Assembly (NCBI GenBank): GCA_002304925.1
Contig: DBPT01000027.1
Location: forward strand, 1 to 64,000
Direction of reading: 5' to 3'
DNA from: Prolixibacteraceae bacterium UBA1413
GTDB lineage: Bacteria > Bacteroidota > Bacteroidia > Bacteroidales > Prolixibacteraceae
Length of the DNA stretch: 64,000 nucleotides
This document shows, piece by piece, positions 16,406 to 24,841 of the stretch. Each line of letters opens with the position of its first letter. The stretch's first letter is position 1. The notes below the pieces were generated by a model. It was not told the origin of the DNA. It did no database searches and was given only the letters and a program-made list of their open reading frames with translations. A program made the translations under genes and the position numbers.

Positions 16406-19315
16406 TTATAGCAATCCGAAGTAGAAAAAGAGTGTTCGTCTCACCGGATGCTCCATGGTATTCATTTCCCCGGCAGGTCCCAGGTTCGGGGTATCGTTGC
16501 TGATGCCCATTGCCAATTTGGTGCCCACGGGGGGGATGGCATCGAGGAAGGAGAGATTTCCGGGAGGTAGTGCCGGATAGTTGCGTGGACCGGAAAGTGC
16601 GTGAAAGTCAAAGAGCCTCACAAAGAGGTCTTCTTCAGCAGCCACGACCGTAAATTTCCCGTCGACGCTATTGAACTCCATCCAGGAAACATCGTCGAAA
16701 TAGCCTTTGAACTGGGGCAATCCCCAGTGGTTATCACCCGGAAGCCTGTTGTTGTAAAAGCGTTGCCATACATCCAGCACGCCGCCGGCCATGCGGTTTT
16801 TCCAAACGTTGGTGGGTCCTTTTCCCAGCCATTTCACCCCGATGATGTCTGACTCGGGAAAGGTGAAGGAGATTCCTGCGAAGGGGTGCGGACCGGGCAG
16901 GAGGTACTCGTAGTTCAATTCCAGCCATCCGCTGGGGTACATTTTCCAGACGACATTTTTGAGGTCACCGGAATAACTCATCACCAGGGAAGCGAAATCA
17001 GGGGTGGTAAATTGAAGGATGCCTGTCATCCGGGCCATACCACCGGTCAACAGGGGGCCCTGACCGAAAGGGATGGGGAGTCCCAGGTCGTTGGAGATCC
17101 TCCGGATGGTGCCGTCGGTTTTGCTGAAGGTGACGGCGATCCCTGCAGCTTTCAGGGTAATCAGAGTGTCGCTTTCCAGGATTTCGGGGATTCCCTTTTC
17201 CCGCGTCAGATCGGCAGCCTGCCGTTCTATGGGGAGGATGTTGTCTTCCTCCACCCCCTGGGCTCTCAACCGGTCGCGCAACTTCTGCTGCTGTTCGTCA
17301 AGGGTGAGGGAGACCAGCTGGTTTGTGCTTTTCCGGTTGCCGTTGATCTTTTGCGACCAGCAGAAGATCTCTTTCCCATGGGGATCAAAGGCTTTCAGGT
17401 AAAGGGCATCGGCCCGGGCAAAGTCAGTGGGTAATTCAAGGATGAGGAATCCTTGCTGCAGCGGTTTCAGGTCGGGACTTGTCACCTGTCCGCTCTGAAT
17501 GACCGTATGAAAAGGCTGTCTGTCAGCAATGCCGCTGAAATTTACCAACTGCCATTCAAACCGGCACTCCCTGAGGTTTGTGAAGTGAAAGCGGTTTTCC
17601 GCGGGTATCTTTCCGTCGAAAGTGGCGGTGATTTTCGGAAGGGTCACTTTTACCGGGCTAAAGATTTCCCGGATGGCATAATAGCTGCCTTCTTTTTCGC
17701 GGTGGGGGCCCACCACCCCGTCGGGACCGTTTACCCGGTTGGCGTCGAGGAAGCCGTTCAGGTCGGTGCGGACCACTGCCTCGTCAACCAGGGCCCAGAG
17801 GAAACCTCCTCCCGAATTCGGGGTGTTCCAGAAGAGCTCCCAGAAATCTTCAAGGGCAGCCCCGCCGCCGCCGTCATCCTGGGCATGGAGAAATTCCGTG
17901 GGCATGTAGATTTTTCCTTCTGCAAGGATCTTCCTGGAACTGTAATAATTCTCATAATGGTTGCAGTCGATGCCGTTGAAGTCATTCCCCGGGCGGTGGT
18001 GTGCGTGGATCACCGGCCGGCCCGATTTGTCCCATCTGCCGAAATCATCGTCCAACTCCTTGTTGGTGCCTCCTTCGTTGCCGTTGCTCCAGAAGATCAC
18101 CGAAGGGTGGTTCAGGTCGCGCAATACCATCTCCTTCACCAGTTTCTCCCCGGCGGCTGTGGAGTATGCATTCTGCCATCCGGCAAGTTCATCCAGGACA
18201 TAAAGCCCCAGAGAATCACAATAATGAAGGAACGATTTATCGGGGGGGTAATGGGCACATCGAACGGCATTCATGTTCATCGATTTCATCAGCAGGACAT
18301 CCTCCAGGTTGATCCGGTCATTGAGACAGCGGCCGCTCTCAGGCCAGAAGGCGTGGCGGTTGATCCCTTTCATTTTGATTTTGGTGCCGTTGAGGTAGAT
18401 GCCATCTCCCTCCCGGATTTCGATGGTGCGGAAACCGAATTTTTCAGAAGTGGTGAAAAGGTTTTGTATGCCTTTCTTGAGGGTGATCGTGACCATATAC
18501 AGGTGAGGAGTTTCGGCGCTCCAGGTTTTTGGATGATCCGCATTACAGGAGAGGGTGACCACGGAATCATCAGGGGTAACAATGGCTTTGCACGTGGCCA
18601 CCACCTGGTGGTCGTCACCGGTGATTACCGCCTCCACAGTGCGGCTCCCTTTCACTCCCGCAGGAAAGAGGTCCATGACGAAAGTGCCGTCTGCCTGTGC
18701 GTCAATGGCCACTCTTTCAATATATTCTGCAGGGAAGGCTTCCAGGTAAACGGGGCGGAAAATCCCGCCGAAAACCCAATAGTCGGCATACCGTTCGGCA
18801 TTGTTGACCGACCGATCGGAAGACATCTTGCTCACAGTGGCTTCCAGGAGATTTTCCCCGCCGAAACGAAGCTTGTCCGTAATGTCATATTGAAACCGGT
18901 AAAAGGCTCCCTGGTGGATTTCCCCCGCCGGCTGTCCGTTGATCTTCACTTCCGTATCGGTCATGGAGCCTTCAAAGACGACGAAAACCCTTTTCCTTTT
19001 CCACCGGGCCGGCACATTGAAATGGTGTTTGTAGATCCCTTTTTCGTCGGAGAACCTGAATTTTTTCCCATAGGTACGGTAATCCCGGCCGTAGTCGTAC
19101 TCCCCGAATCCCTGCTGTTCCCAGTGGGAAGGGACTTCGATGGTGGTCCACCGGCCACTGTTTCTTCCTGAAGTGCAAAAGAACTCCCAGGTTTTGGTAT
19201 TGTCAAAACCGGTACCGGAGAGGTACAGAATCTCTTTCCCGGAGGCATCTGCCCGGAAGGAGGTTCCCGGAATCACAGCAAACAGAAAAAATAAAAATGG
19301 TATTACGCGGTTCAT
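16406..19315 (-). CDS. GH2 beta-galactosidase
   Basis: A 969-residue exported LacZ-type enzyme. The start at 19315 is preferred over an upstream ATG at 19348 because it gives a standard signal peptide (NRVIPFLFFLFAVIPGTSF). Domain order: sugar-binding domain (VPSHWEQQGFGEYDYG), immunoglobulin-like domain, TIM barrel with acid/base Glu in FWSNGNEGG and the nucleophile region PTEFLHA, a further beta domain, and a C-terminal Bgal_small_N-like domain (GKGPTNVWKNRMAGG). Length and domain set match long beta-galactosidases. Here it probably trims galactose from RG-I galactan side chains, though other beta-glycosides are possible. It lies 43 bases after the PemK-type toxin gene on the same strand. 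Confidence 0.9.
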   Translation of the reverse strand: MNRVIPFLFFLFAVIPGTSFRADASGKEILYLSGTGFDNTKTWEFFCTSGRNSGRWTTIEVPSHWEQQGFGEYDYGRDYRTYGKKFRFSDEKGIYKHHFNVPARWKRKRVFVVFEGSMTDTEVKINGQPAGEIHQGAFYRFQYDITDKLRFGGENLLEATVSKMSSDRSVNNAERYADYWVFGGIFRPVYLEAFPAEYIERVAIDAQADGTFVMDLFPAGVKGSRTVEAVITGDDHQVVATCKAIVTPDDSVVTLSCNADHPKTWSAETPHLYMVTITLKKGIQNLFTTSEKFGFRTIEIREGDGIYLNGTKIKMKGINRHAFWPESGRCLNDRINLEDVLLMKSMNMNAVRCAHYPPDKSFLHYCDSLGLYVLDELAGWQNAYSTAAGEKLVKEMVLRDLNHPSVIFWSNGNEGGTNKELDDDFGRWDKSGRPVIHAHHRPGNDFNGIDCNHYENYYSSRKILAEGKIYMPTEFLHAQDDGGGGAALEDFWELFWNTPNSGGGFLWALVDEAVVRTDLNGFLDANRVNGPDGVVGPHREKEGSYYAIREIFSPVKVTLPKITATFDGKIPAENRFHFTNLRECRFEWQLVNFSGIADRQPFHTVIQSGQVTSPDLKPLQQGFLILELPTDFARADALYLKAFDPHGKEIFCWSQKINGNRKSTNQLVSLTLDEQQQKLRDRLRAQGVEEDNILPIERQAADLTREKGIPEILESDTLITLKAAGIAVTFSKTDGTIRRISNDLGLPIPFGQGPLLTGGMARMTGILQFTTPDFASLVMSYSGDLKNVVWKMYPSGWLELNYEYLLPGPHPFAGISFTFPESDIIGVKWLGKGPTNVWKNRMAGGVLDVWQRFYNNRLPGDNHWGLPQFKGYFDDVSWMEFNSVDGKFTVVAAEEDLFVRLFDFHALSGPRNYPALPPGNLSFLDAIPPVGTKLAMGISNDTPNLGPAGEMNTMEHPVRRTLFFYFGLL

Positions 19316-19358
19316 AGAGTCTTGCTGTTTATGGTTGCGGTTGACCATCGTTCTTTAG

Positions 19359-19691
19359 CTAATACGTTAAAATATCGTTCAGGCTCTCTTTTATGATGGA
19401 CAAATGATCCTTTGAAATCTCTCCCAGGCGGTTTTTGAATCTCTTTTTTGCGAGGGTCCTGATCTGGAAAGTGATGACTTCCGAATCTGCAGCCAAACCA
19501 TTTACCTGGTTTTTTTCAATAACCAGGCACCCTGCATAATTTTTTATTTTGGTGGTCAAGGGGCAGACGATGGCAATCCCCAGGTTATCGTTCATGGCAT
19601 TCCCGCTGATGACCACCACCGGCCGGAACCCAAATTGTTCATTCCAATTAACCGGATTCAGGTCTGCCAGCCAGATATCACGTTGTTTCAT
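19359..19691 (-). CDS. PemK/MazF-family toxin
   Basis: A 110-residue protein of the PemK/MazF endoribonuclease family. The family core is clear: RDIWLADLNP at the N-terminus, RPVVVISGNAMN, then CPLTTKIKN and ITFQIRTLAKKRF. Such toxins cut mRNA and are held by a small antitoxin encoded just upstream. The reading frame overlaps the antitoxin gene by 14 bases. It sits directly upstream of the GH2 gene in the same direction, so transcription of the pair may feed the enzyme gene. Confidence 0.88.
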   Translation of the reverse strand: MKQRDIWLADLNPVNWNEQFGFRPVVVISGNAMNDNLGIAIVCPLTTKIKNYAGCLVIEKNQVNGLAADSEVITFQIRTLAKKRFKNRLGEISKDHLSIIKESLNDILTY

Positions 19692-19917
19692 TATCCAGGA
19701 TTTTGAGGTATTCCTCCAGCCCTTCCTCAGCCATCAGCAAAATCTCTTCATCCCTCGAAGCCGCTTTAAAAGTCCGGATCAGTTCAGCCTTGCTGATTCT
19801 TTCAAAATAAGCTTCCAGCGCCTGTTCCAGGATCCTGGACTTGGGTATCCTGAATTTTTTCGAATAATCATTGAGCCGGGAAATAATTTCCGGTGATAAT
19901 GAACTGGTAATGTTCAT
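19678..19917 (-). CDS. Ribbon-helix-helix antitoxin
   Basis: A 79-residue protein. The first 45 residues fit a ribbon-helix-helix DNA-binding domain (ITSSLSPEIISRLNDYSKKF, IPKSRILEQALEAYFERI). The acidic C-terminal tail (RDEEILLMAEEGLEEYLKIL) is the type that wraps a MazF-like toxin. It is the first gene of the pair and should repress its own promoter. A near-match -7 element (CAAATATT on the plus strand) lies 15-20 bases upstream, but no -33 element at the usual distance. Confidence 0.82.
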   Translation of the reverse strand: MNITSSLSPEIISRLNDYSKKFRIPKSRILEQALEAYFERISKAELIRTFKAASRDEEILLMAEEGLEEYLKILDNETT

Positions 19918-19975
19918 AACGTTCTGTTTAGATCAAATATTGGAATTAATATGAATTTTCCGTAACAATAAAAAA

Positions 19976-20046
19976 CATACGGCCGGAAGTTTTTCGTCCT
20001 CCCCGAAGGAAACCGGGAAACCGTCACCTGTTCCGGCCAGGGTATG
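19976..20046. repeat. Long imperfect inverted repeat
   Basis: CATACGGCCGGAA at 19976-19988 is matched by the inverted arm 20031-20046, which has the same CATA and GGCCGGAA blocks with a 3-base insertion between them. The 42-base loop is GC-rich. It lies between the alcohol dehydrogenase stop and the antitoxin start. It may end the upstream transcript or mark the edge of the inserted toxin-antitoxin cassette. Confidence 0.4.
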
Positions 20047-20086
20047 TGGGCTTGCACTCAAATTTCCAGCAGCATGCCGAAGGGTT

Positions 20087-21154
20087 TTATTTGATCTCTT
20101 CGTCAAAGACAACGGCCACTTTGCCGCATTTGCCTTCGGCCATCAGGGCATATGCCCGGGAAGCCTGCTCCAGGGTGAAACGGTGGGTGACCAGTTCCTC
20201 GGGGTGGATGTTCCACCGGACCAGCCGCTCAACAAGTTCTTCCATTTTCCAGATGGAAGTGACCCAGGAGCCGTAAATGGTTTTCTGGTCATGGATCAGG
20301 TCAGGAGAAGGATTAAGTTCCATGGTGCCTCCTTCGCCAACCAGGGCGATTTTTCCCCATTTCCGGGCAGCCCTGACACAAAGCTGTCTGGCGAGGGTAT
20401 GCCCGGAGCAATCAACGGTTCTTTCAAAACCGTTGCCGTTGGTTTCTGCCATCACCTGCTGAAATATCTCCGGCCCCGATACGAAGGTTTTGTCGGCCAG
20501 TCCCAGGGAACTGGCCAGGGCGCATCTTTCAGGGATGGTATCCACGCCGATCAGTTTTTGTGCTCCCATGGCTTTTGCCAGCATCAGGGCAGCCAGTCCC
20601 ACCGGTCCGAGTCCGGTGACCAGAACGGCGTCGTTTCCGCAAATGCCGGTCTTTTCGAGGCCTTCGTAGACGGTTCCGAAACCGCAGGCTACCTGGGCTC
20701 CGTCGGTATAACTCAACGTAGCGGGGAGTTCCACGAGGTCTTTCTCCTCGGCAAGCACATAAGGGGCCATTCCGCCGTCGCGCTGCCATCCGTAGGCGGC
20801 CCTGTGCGGACTGGTACAGCTGATCATGTATCCCCGGCGGCAGTCGTTGCAAACCCCACAGCCGGAAATATGATAGATGATCACCCGGTCGCCCTCTTTG
20901 AACCGCTTCATGCCCGGACCGCACTTCACGATCAGGCCCGCTGGCTCATGCCCCGCAATTTTATCCTGGTAACCCTCGGGACCCTTGCCGAGGTGCTCAT
21001 GGTAAATGGCCCTGATATCGCTGCCGCAGATCGTACTCGACTTGGTCTTTACCAATACCTGCCCGTGGCCGGGTTCGGGAACTTCCACCTCTTTCAGGAT
21101 TACGGTGCTGTCACCGGGCAGGTAAGCCGCCATCATGGTTTTTGGTATTGTCAT
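20087..21154 (-). CDS. Zinc-dependent alcohol/polyol dehydrogenase
   Basis: A 355-residue medium-chain dehydrogenase. Catalytic zinc ligands are in STICGSD and AGHEPAG; the structural zinc site is complete (CGVCNDCRRGYMISC, four Cys). The Rossmann nucleotide motif is GLGPVGLAALMLA followed by an Asp (GVDTIPERC), which favours NAD. No signal peptide, so it is cytoplasmic. It lies in the pectin locus next to an aldo/keto reductase, so oxidation or reduction of a pectin-derived sugar or uronate is plausible. The substrate cannot be read from sequence alone. Confidence 0.85.
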   Translation of the reverse strand: MTIPKTMMAAYLPGDSTVILKEVEVPEPGHGQVLVKTKSSTICGSDIRAIYHEHLGKGPEGYQDKIAGHEPAGLIVKCGPGMKRFKEGDRVIIYHISGCGVCNDCRRGYMISCTSPHRAAYGWQRDGGMAPYVLAEEKDLVELPATLSYTDGAQVACGFGTVYEGLEKTGICGNDAVLVTGLGPVGLAALMLAKAMGAQKLIGVDTIPERCALASSLGLADKTFVSGPEIFQQVMAETNGNGFERTVDCSGHTLARQLCVRAARKWGKIALVGEGGTMELNPSPDLIHDQKTIYGSWVTSIWKMEELVERLVRWNIHPEELVTHRFTLEQASRAYALMAEGKCGKVAVVFDEEIK

Positions 21155-21260
21155 ATGTTATTTTTGTGTGATAATTCTTTTATGGATGCAATGTCTCTTT
21201 TATTGATCTTCTGACCTTTCCTTTGGAAAGTGTTGCGGATTGGCCTCTGGAGGCACCTTG

Positions 21261-22313
21261 TCACGGGGGTGTTATTTCTCCGTTGAGATCCCAGAGTTCT
21301 TCCCATGACTGTCCCTCTTTCCAGAGGAAAACCTGGCCTTTGATCAGCCGGCAGTTCCTGTCAATTCCGGCGATGGTGGCCATTTCCTCCTCTGTAAGCG
21401 GATCTTCTGTCACGCATCTGAGGTTGCTCATGTAGTTGTTTTCTTTCACCGAGAAGGGTATGGGCACCTGTCCCCGCTGAACGGCCCATTTCAGGCATAC
21501 ATGTGCCGGATGGATGTTATGTTTCCGGGCGATTTCCACGATGACCCGGTCTTCCATGTCAACGGTATCCTCCGGCGTACGGTCCCGTTCCGGTCTTCCG
21601 GGGGAACCCAGCGGACTGTAACCGATAGGAAGGATGTCATGGCTGACCACATAATCAAAAAGTTCAGGTTGCTGAAAATGGGGATGGAGTTCCATTTCAT
21701 TGGCCGCCGGGGGAATTCTGGCGTCGCGGAGCAGCAGTTCCAGCTTGGGGATGGTCATGTTGGAGGTGCCGATGTGCCTGACCCATCCCCGGTCTGCCAG
21801 TTCTTCCATCTGACGCCAGGTTTTCATGTAATCCTCATGAATGTATGGTTTGGCGTCGGGATGGCGGGAAGTCACGTCGCATCCCGGGGGATGGTAATTC
21901 GGGAAGGGCCAGTGGATGAGGTAAAGGTCAAGGGTTTCCAGTTGTAGGTCGTCAAGGCTCCTGCGGCAGGAGTCGATTGCCTTTCCGTGCATGTCGTTCC
22001 AGAGCTTGGAAGTGATCCACAGTTCTTCCCGCTTAACCACTCCCTCCCGGAACAACCGCTGCAGCGAGGCCCCGATCTCCTTTTCATTTCCGTAGACCGA
22101 GGCGCAGTCAATATGGCGGTACCCCAGCCTGATGGCATTGTATACGGCGGTGGCGACGACACCGGGAGCGACATGGTCCGACCCGAAGGTCCCCAGCCCG
22201 ATGGCCGGAATCAGGGCCCCGGTGCGGAGCTTCCTGACAGGAACCGCAGCAGGATTTACCCCCATGGCATGGTTTGTATTCATTTTTTCAATAAATGATG
22301 GTGTTTGTTTCAA
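21261..22313 (-). CDS. Aldo/keto reductase
   Basis: A 350-residue TIM-barrel oxidoreductase with the complete catalytic tetrad context: Asp in YRHIDCASVYGNE, Tyr in the same motif, Lys in LWITSKLWND and His in LDLYLIHWPF. The signature near the C-terminal cofactor pocket (PIPFSVKENNYMSNL) is present with changes. The start may be 30 bases further in (second Met), since the first ten residues are not conserved-looking. It is cytoplasmic and precedes the zinc dehydrogenase by 106 bases on the same strand. The two may carry out successive redox steps on a pectin sugar. Confidence 0.85.
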   Translation of the reverse strand: MKQTPSFIEKMNTNHAMGVNPAAVPVRKLRTGALIPAIGLGTFGSDHVAPGVVATAVYNAIRLGYRHIDCASVYGNEKEIGASLQRLFREGVVKREELWITSKLWNDMHGKAIDSCRRSLDDLQLETLDLYLIHWPFPNYHPPGCDVTSRHPDAKPYIHEDYMKTWRQMEELADRGWVRHIGTSNMTIPKLELLLRDARIPPAANEMELHPHFQQPELFDYVVSHDILPIGYSPLGSPGRPERDRTPEDTVDMEDRVIVEIARKHNIHPAHVCLKWAVQRGQVPIPFSVKENNYMSNLRCVTEDPLTEEEMATIAGIDRNCRLIKGQVFLWKEGQSWEELWDLNGEITPP

Positions 22314-22459
22314 ATTGATGTAAAATTAAAAAACTATGTAATGAAAACGGAACGCGGAAGGAGAAAAGTTGCAGGATACAACTTCCCGGAAAAATAAATT
22401 TTCATCAAAGGCCGAAATATTGCGCTGAATTGATATTTTTAACATCATAAAAAAACGTT

Positions 22460-23674
22460 ATGAAAAAGATACTTTTCTCAATTTTTCTGATCACGGGGAT
22501 TTTCCTTTCCCGGGCAGTGCAACACGCTCCCCGGCTGATTGTCGGGGCCGATAAAATAGGTTTGTTGCAGGCGGTTCACACTCCCGGTTCCGGGGATGTG
22601 GCTGTTGCCCGGCAGGGTGTGGCCAGCCTGGTTACGAATGAGCAGGTGAAACAGGCTTCCGGGGAGAAGGGTATTATGCTGGTCAGCAGCGATGACGTGG
22701 TCATGGCGCTGCCCCGGAGCACCCCGGATGCAGAGCAGGTAAATCCCAAAGGGATTAGTGACTATTTTGAGGCGGTGAAGGAGAGCGGTCAGGAGTTGCA
22801 TAGTCTGATGGTGCTGCGGCATGGGAAAGTCGTGGCCGAAAAGTGGTTCGATGGCCATGGTCCTGCCATACCCCATGTGATGCACTCGGTCAGCAAAACC
22901 TGGACCTCCACGGCAGTGGGATTTGCAGTTCAGGAGGGACTGCTGACGGTGGGTGATAAAGTTATTAAATATTTTCCCGAGGATCTTCCTGCAGAAGTAT
23001 CTCCTTGGCTGGCCGATCTGGAGATCAGGGATTTGCTGACCATGTCGGTGGGGCATTCCGCGGAGCCTTCTGTGGACCGGACTAAACCGGATTTAAGCTG
23101 GGAAAAGGTATTCCTTGCCCACCCCATTGAACATGAGCCGGGAACGAAATACCTGTATAACAGTATGGCTACCTACATGGTATCTGCCATTTTGCAGAAG
23201 GTCACTGGCCAGACGGTACTCGATTACCTCACTCCCAGGTTGCTTCAGCCTTTGGGCATCACAGGCGCCCACTGGGAATCCAGTCCGTCGGGAGTGAACT
23301 GCGGAGGCTGGGGCCTGTACATCAAAACCGAGGATATGGCCAAACTGGGGCAGTTTTACCTTCAGAAAGGAAAATGGAACGGAGAACAACTCCTGAACGA
23401 AGCCTGGATTGATGAAGCAACGAAAGCCCATATCAATCAGCCGCCGCAGTGGTTCCCCAAAGAGGGTAATCCGGAGAAGAGCGACTGGGCACAGGGGTAC
23501 GGCTATCAGATCTGGCGGTGCCGTCACAACGCCTTCCGGGCCGACGGCGCCGTGGGGCAGTTCATCATCGTCATTCCCGACAAGGATGCCGTGGTAGTCA
23601 CTACCGCCAATATTCAGGATATGCAAGGGGAGATCAACCTGATCTGGAAGCATTTGCTGCCGGCAATGGAGTGA
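22460..23674 (+). CDS. Exported serine hydrolase (class C beta-lactamase fold)
   Basis: A 404-residue protein with an N-terminal hydrophobic signal (residues 4-20). The beta-lactamase/penicillin-binding fold is shown by the SxxK motif SVSK (Ser143, Lys146) in VMHSVSKTWTSTAVGFAV, by YLYNSMATYM in the place of the YxN motif, and by a late HNAFRADGAVGQ segment. These enzymes are usually esterases or peptidases rather than drug-inactivating lactamases. It is the first of three plus-strand genes; the next starts 22 bases downstream. Substrate unknown. Confidence 0.85.
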   Translation: MKKILFSIFLITGIFLSRAVQHAPRLIVGADKIGLLQAVHTPGSGDVAVARQGVASLVTNEQVKQASGEKGIMLVSSDDVVMALPRSTPDAEQVNPKGISDYFEAVKESGQELHSLMVLRHGKVVAEKWFDGHGPAIPHVMHSVSKTWTSTAVGFAVQEGLLTVGDKVIKYFPEDLPAEVSPWLADLEIRDLLTMSVGHSAEPSVDRTKPDLSWEKVFLAHPIEHEPGTKYLYNSMATYMVSAILQKVTGQTVLDYLTPRLLQPLGITGAHWESSPSGVNCGGWGLYIKTEDMAKLGQFYLQKGKWNGEQLLNEAWIDEATKAHINQPPQWFPKEGNPEKSDWAQGYGYQIWRCRHNAFRADGAVGQFIIVIPDKDAVVVTTANIQDMQGEINLIWKHLLPAME

Positions 23675-23695
23675 CGGCGGAACCCATCTTCATGT

Positions 23696-24841
23696 ATGAT
23701 AAAGATATACAGGTTTCTTAGTCCGTGTGTTATCCTCTTGTTTACGACCTTTCAGTCATTTCCGCTGAAGCCCGAAGAGGTGAACCTCCGATCCCATCCG
23801 CCCAGGATCATCCGAACCTGTTGTATGTTCGGAAGCCGGGTAGGGGTGGTGATGGTCCCTTTTCTGAAACTTTCCGATATTACAAGTCCGGTCAAATTGG
23901 GAACTCACAGTTTTCTCGGCGGTTCGCAGGAGAAAAACGGTGTGATCTACACCCGGAGGGGAGGGTTTATAGATATGGGACATCTGCGGGATCAGGCAGA
24001 CTGGACGGCATACTTCTATGCCCTGTTGACGGAGGAGCAGGGAAGGGGACCTCATATCAGGCAATTGGGATACGAAGGGGGGGGAAAGTCGCTAATGATC
24101 AACATTCCGGCCGGTATGTCGGGTGAAGAGGTTTTATCACTCTCGGGCCGCATCGCATATGACCTTTCTGTATGGCATGAAATTGCTACCTGGTATGGTG
24201 TTTCTTCTGTTCCACTGGTGTCTGAACAGTTTTCCAGCTTTTCGCCTGAGGATGTTTATTCCAACCTTTTGGGGGTTATGCTTGGAATTGAAGCGATAAA
24301 AAGCGATCTGCCCTATCATAAGGCCATGACCCTTTTGATCCGTGAAAAGCTCAAAGAATTGGAAGCTGTCAGTTCTGAGGAAGAAACGGCCGCCGCCATG
24401 GAAGCCGTCAGGGATATCTGGTGGACCCGGTTGCGGCGTTACCCCAGTTCAAAGTTTGTCATGCTCAGGTATGCCTTTCCGTATGAGCCGGTATGCCCTT
24501 TCCTGATCCCTTCCGCCGATGCTGCTCCCCTGATATATGAGCCTGTTTGCCTTCCCCCGGTCAATGCCCTGAGTTGCGGGGAGGGTACTTTGTACGAATT
24601 GGCCATCCGGTTGAATCATAAATTCCCCCTGCGTATGCTTTTCCCCGGACGAGGAGAACGCCGCATCACCCACAGAGATTTTGACATACTTATCGCCCAC
24701 ATCCGGAGGGAGTATGAAACCGGATTTCTGATACCCGGGAAAATCCGTAAAGGAAACAATACAGGGGGACCCCCTGGAATGAAAGAGAGGAAACGGAAAT
24801 CAAATGCAAAAAAACTGAAAAATGAAGATCATGAAGGATAA
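23696..24841 (+). CDS. DUF4056 protein
   Basis: A 381-residue protein with an N-terminal signal segment (residues 5-20). The mature part matches the DUF4056 family as I recall it: HPPRIIRTCCMFGSRVGVVM, DITSPVKLGTHSFLGG, GVIYTRRGGFIDMGHLRDQA, DWTAYFYALLTEE. The conserved HxxD/W pattern in FIDMGHLRDQADW and the later SVWHEIATWYG suggest a metal- or substrate-binding pocket, but no activity is known. The C-terminus is highly basic (KERKRKSNAKKLKNEDHE). It overlaps the next gene by 20 bases. Confidence 0.78.
   Translation: MIKIYRFLSPCVILLFTTFQSFPLKPEEVNLRSHPPRIIRTCCMFGSRVGVVMVPFLKLSDITSPVKLGTHSFLGGSQEKNGVIYTRRGGFIDMGHLRDQADWTAYFYALLTEEQGRGPHIRQLGYEGGGKSLMINIPAGMSGEEVLSLSGRIAYDLSVWHEIATWYGVSSVPLVSEQFSSFSPEDVYSNLLGVMLGIEAIKSDLPYHKAMTLLIREKLKELEAVSSEEETAAAMEAVRDIWWTRLRRYPSSKFVMLRYAFPYEPVCPFLIPSADAAPLIYEPVCLPPVNALSCGEGTLYELAIRLNHKFPLRMLFPGRGERRITHRDFDILIAHIRREYETGFLIPGKIRKGNNTGGPPGMKERKRKSNAKKLKNEDHEG

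Noticed and set aside
17453..19171. A 572-codon plus-strand frame opposite the GH2 gene
   Set aside because: The minus strand encodes a full-length GH2 enzyme with all motifs. The opposite frame is a by-product of GC-rich codon use and shows no family motif.
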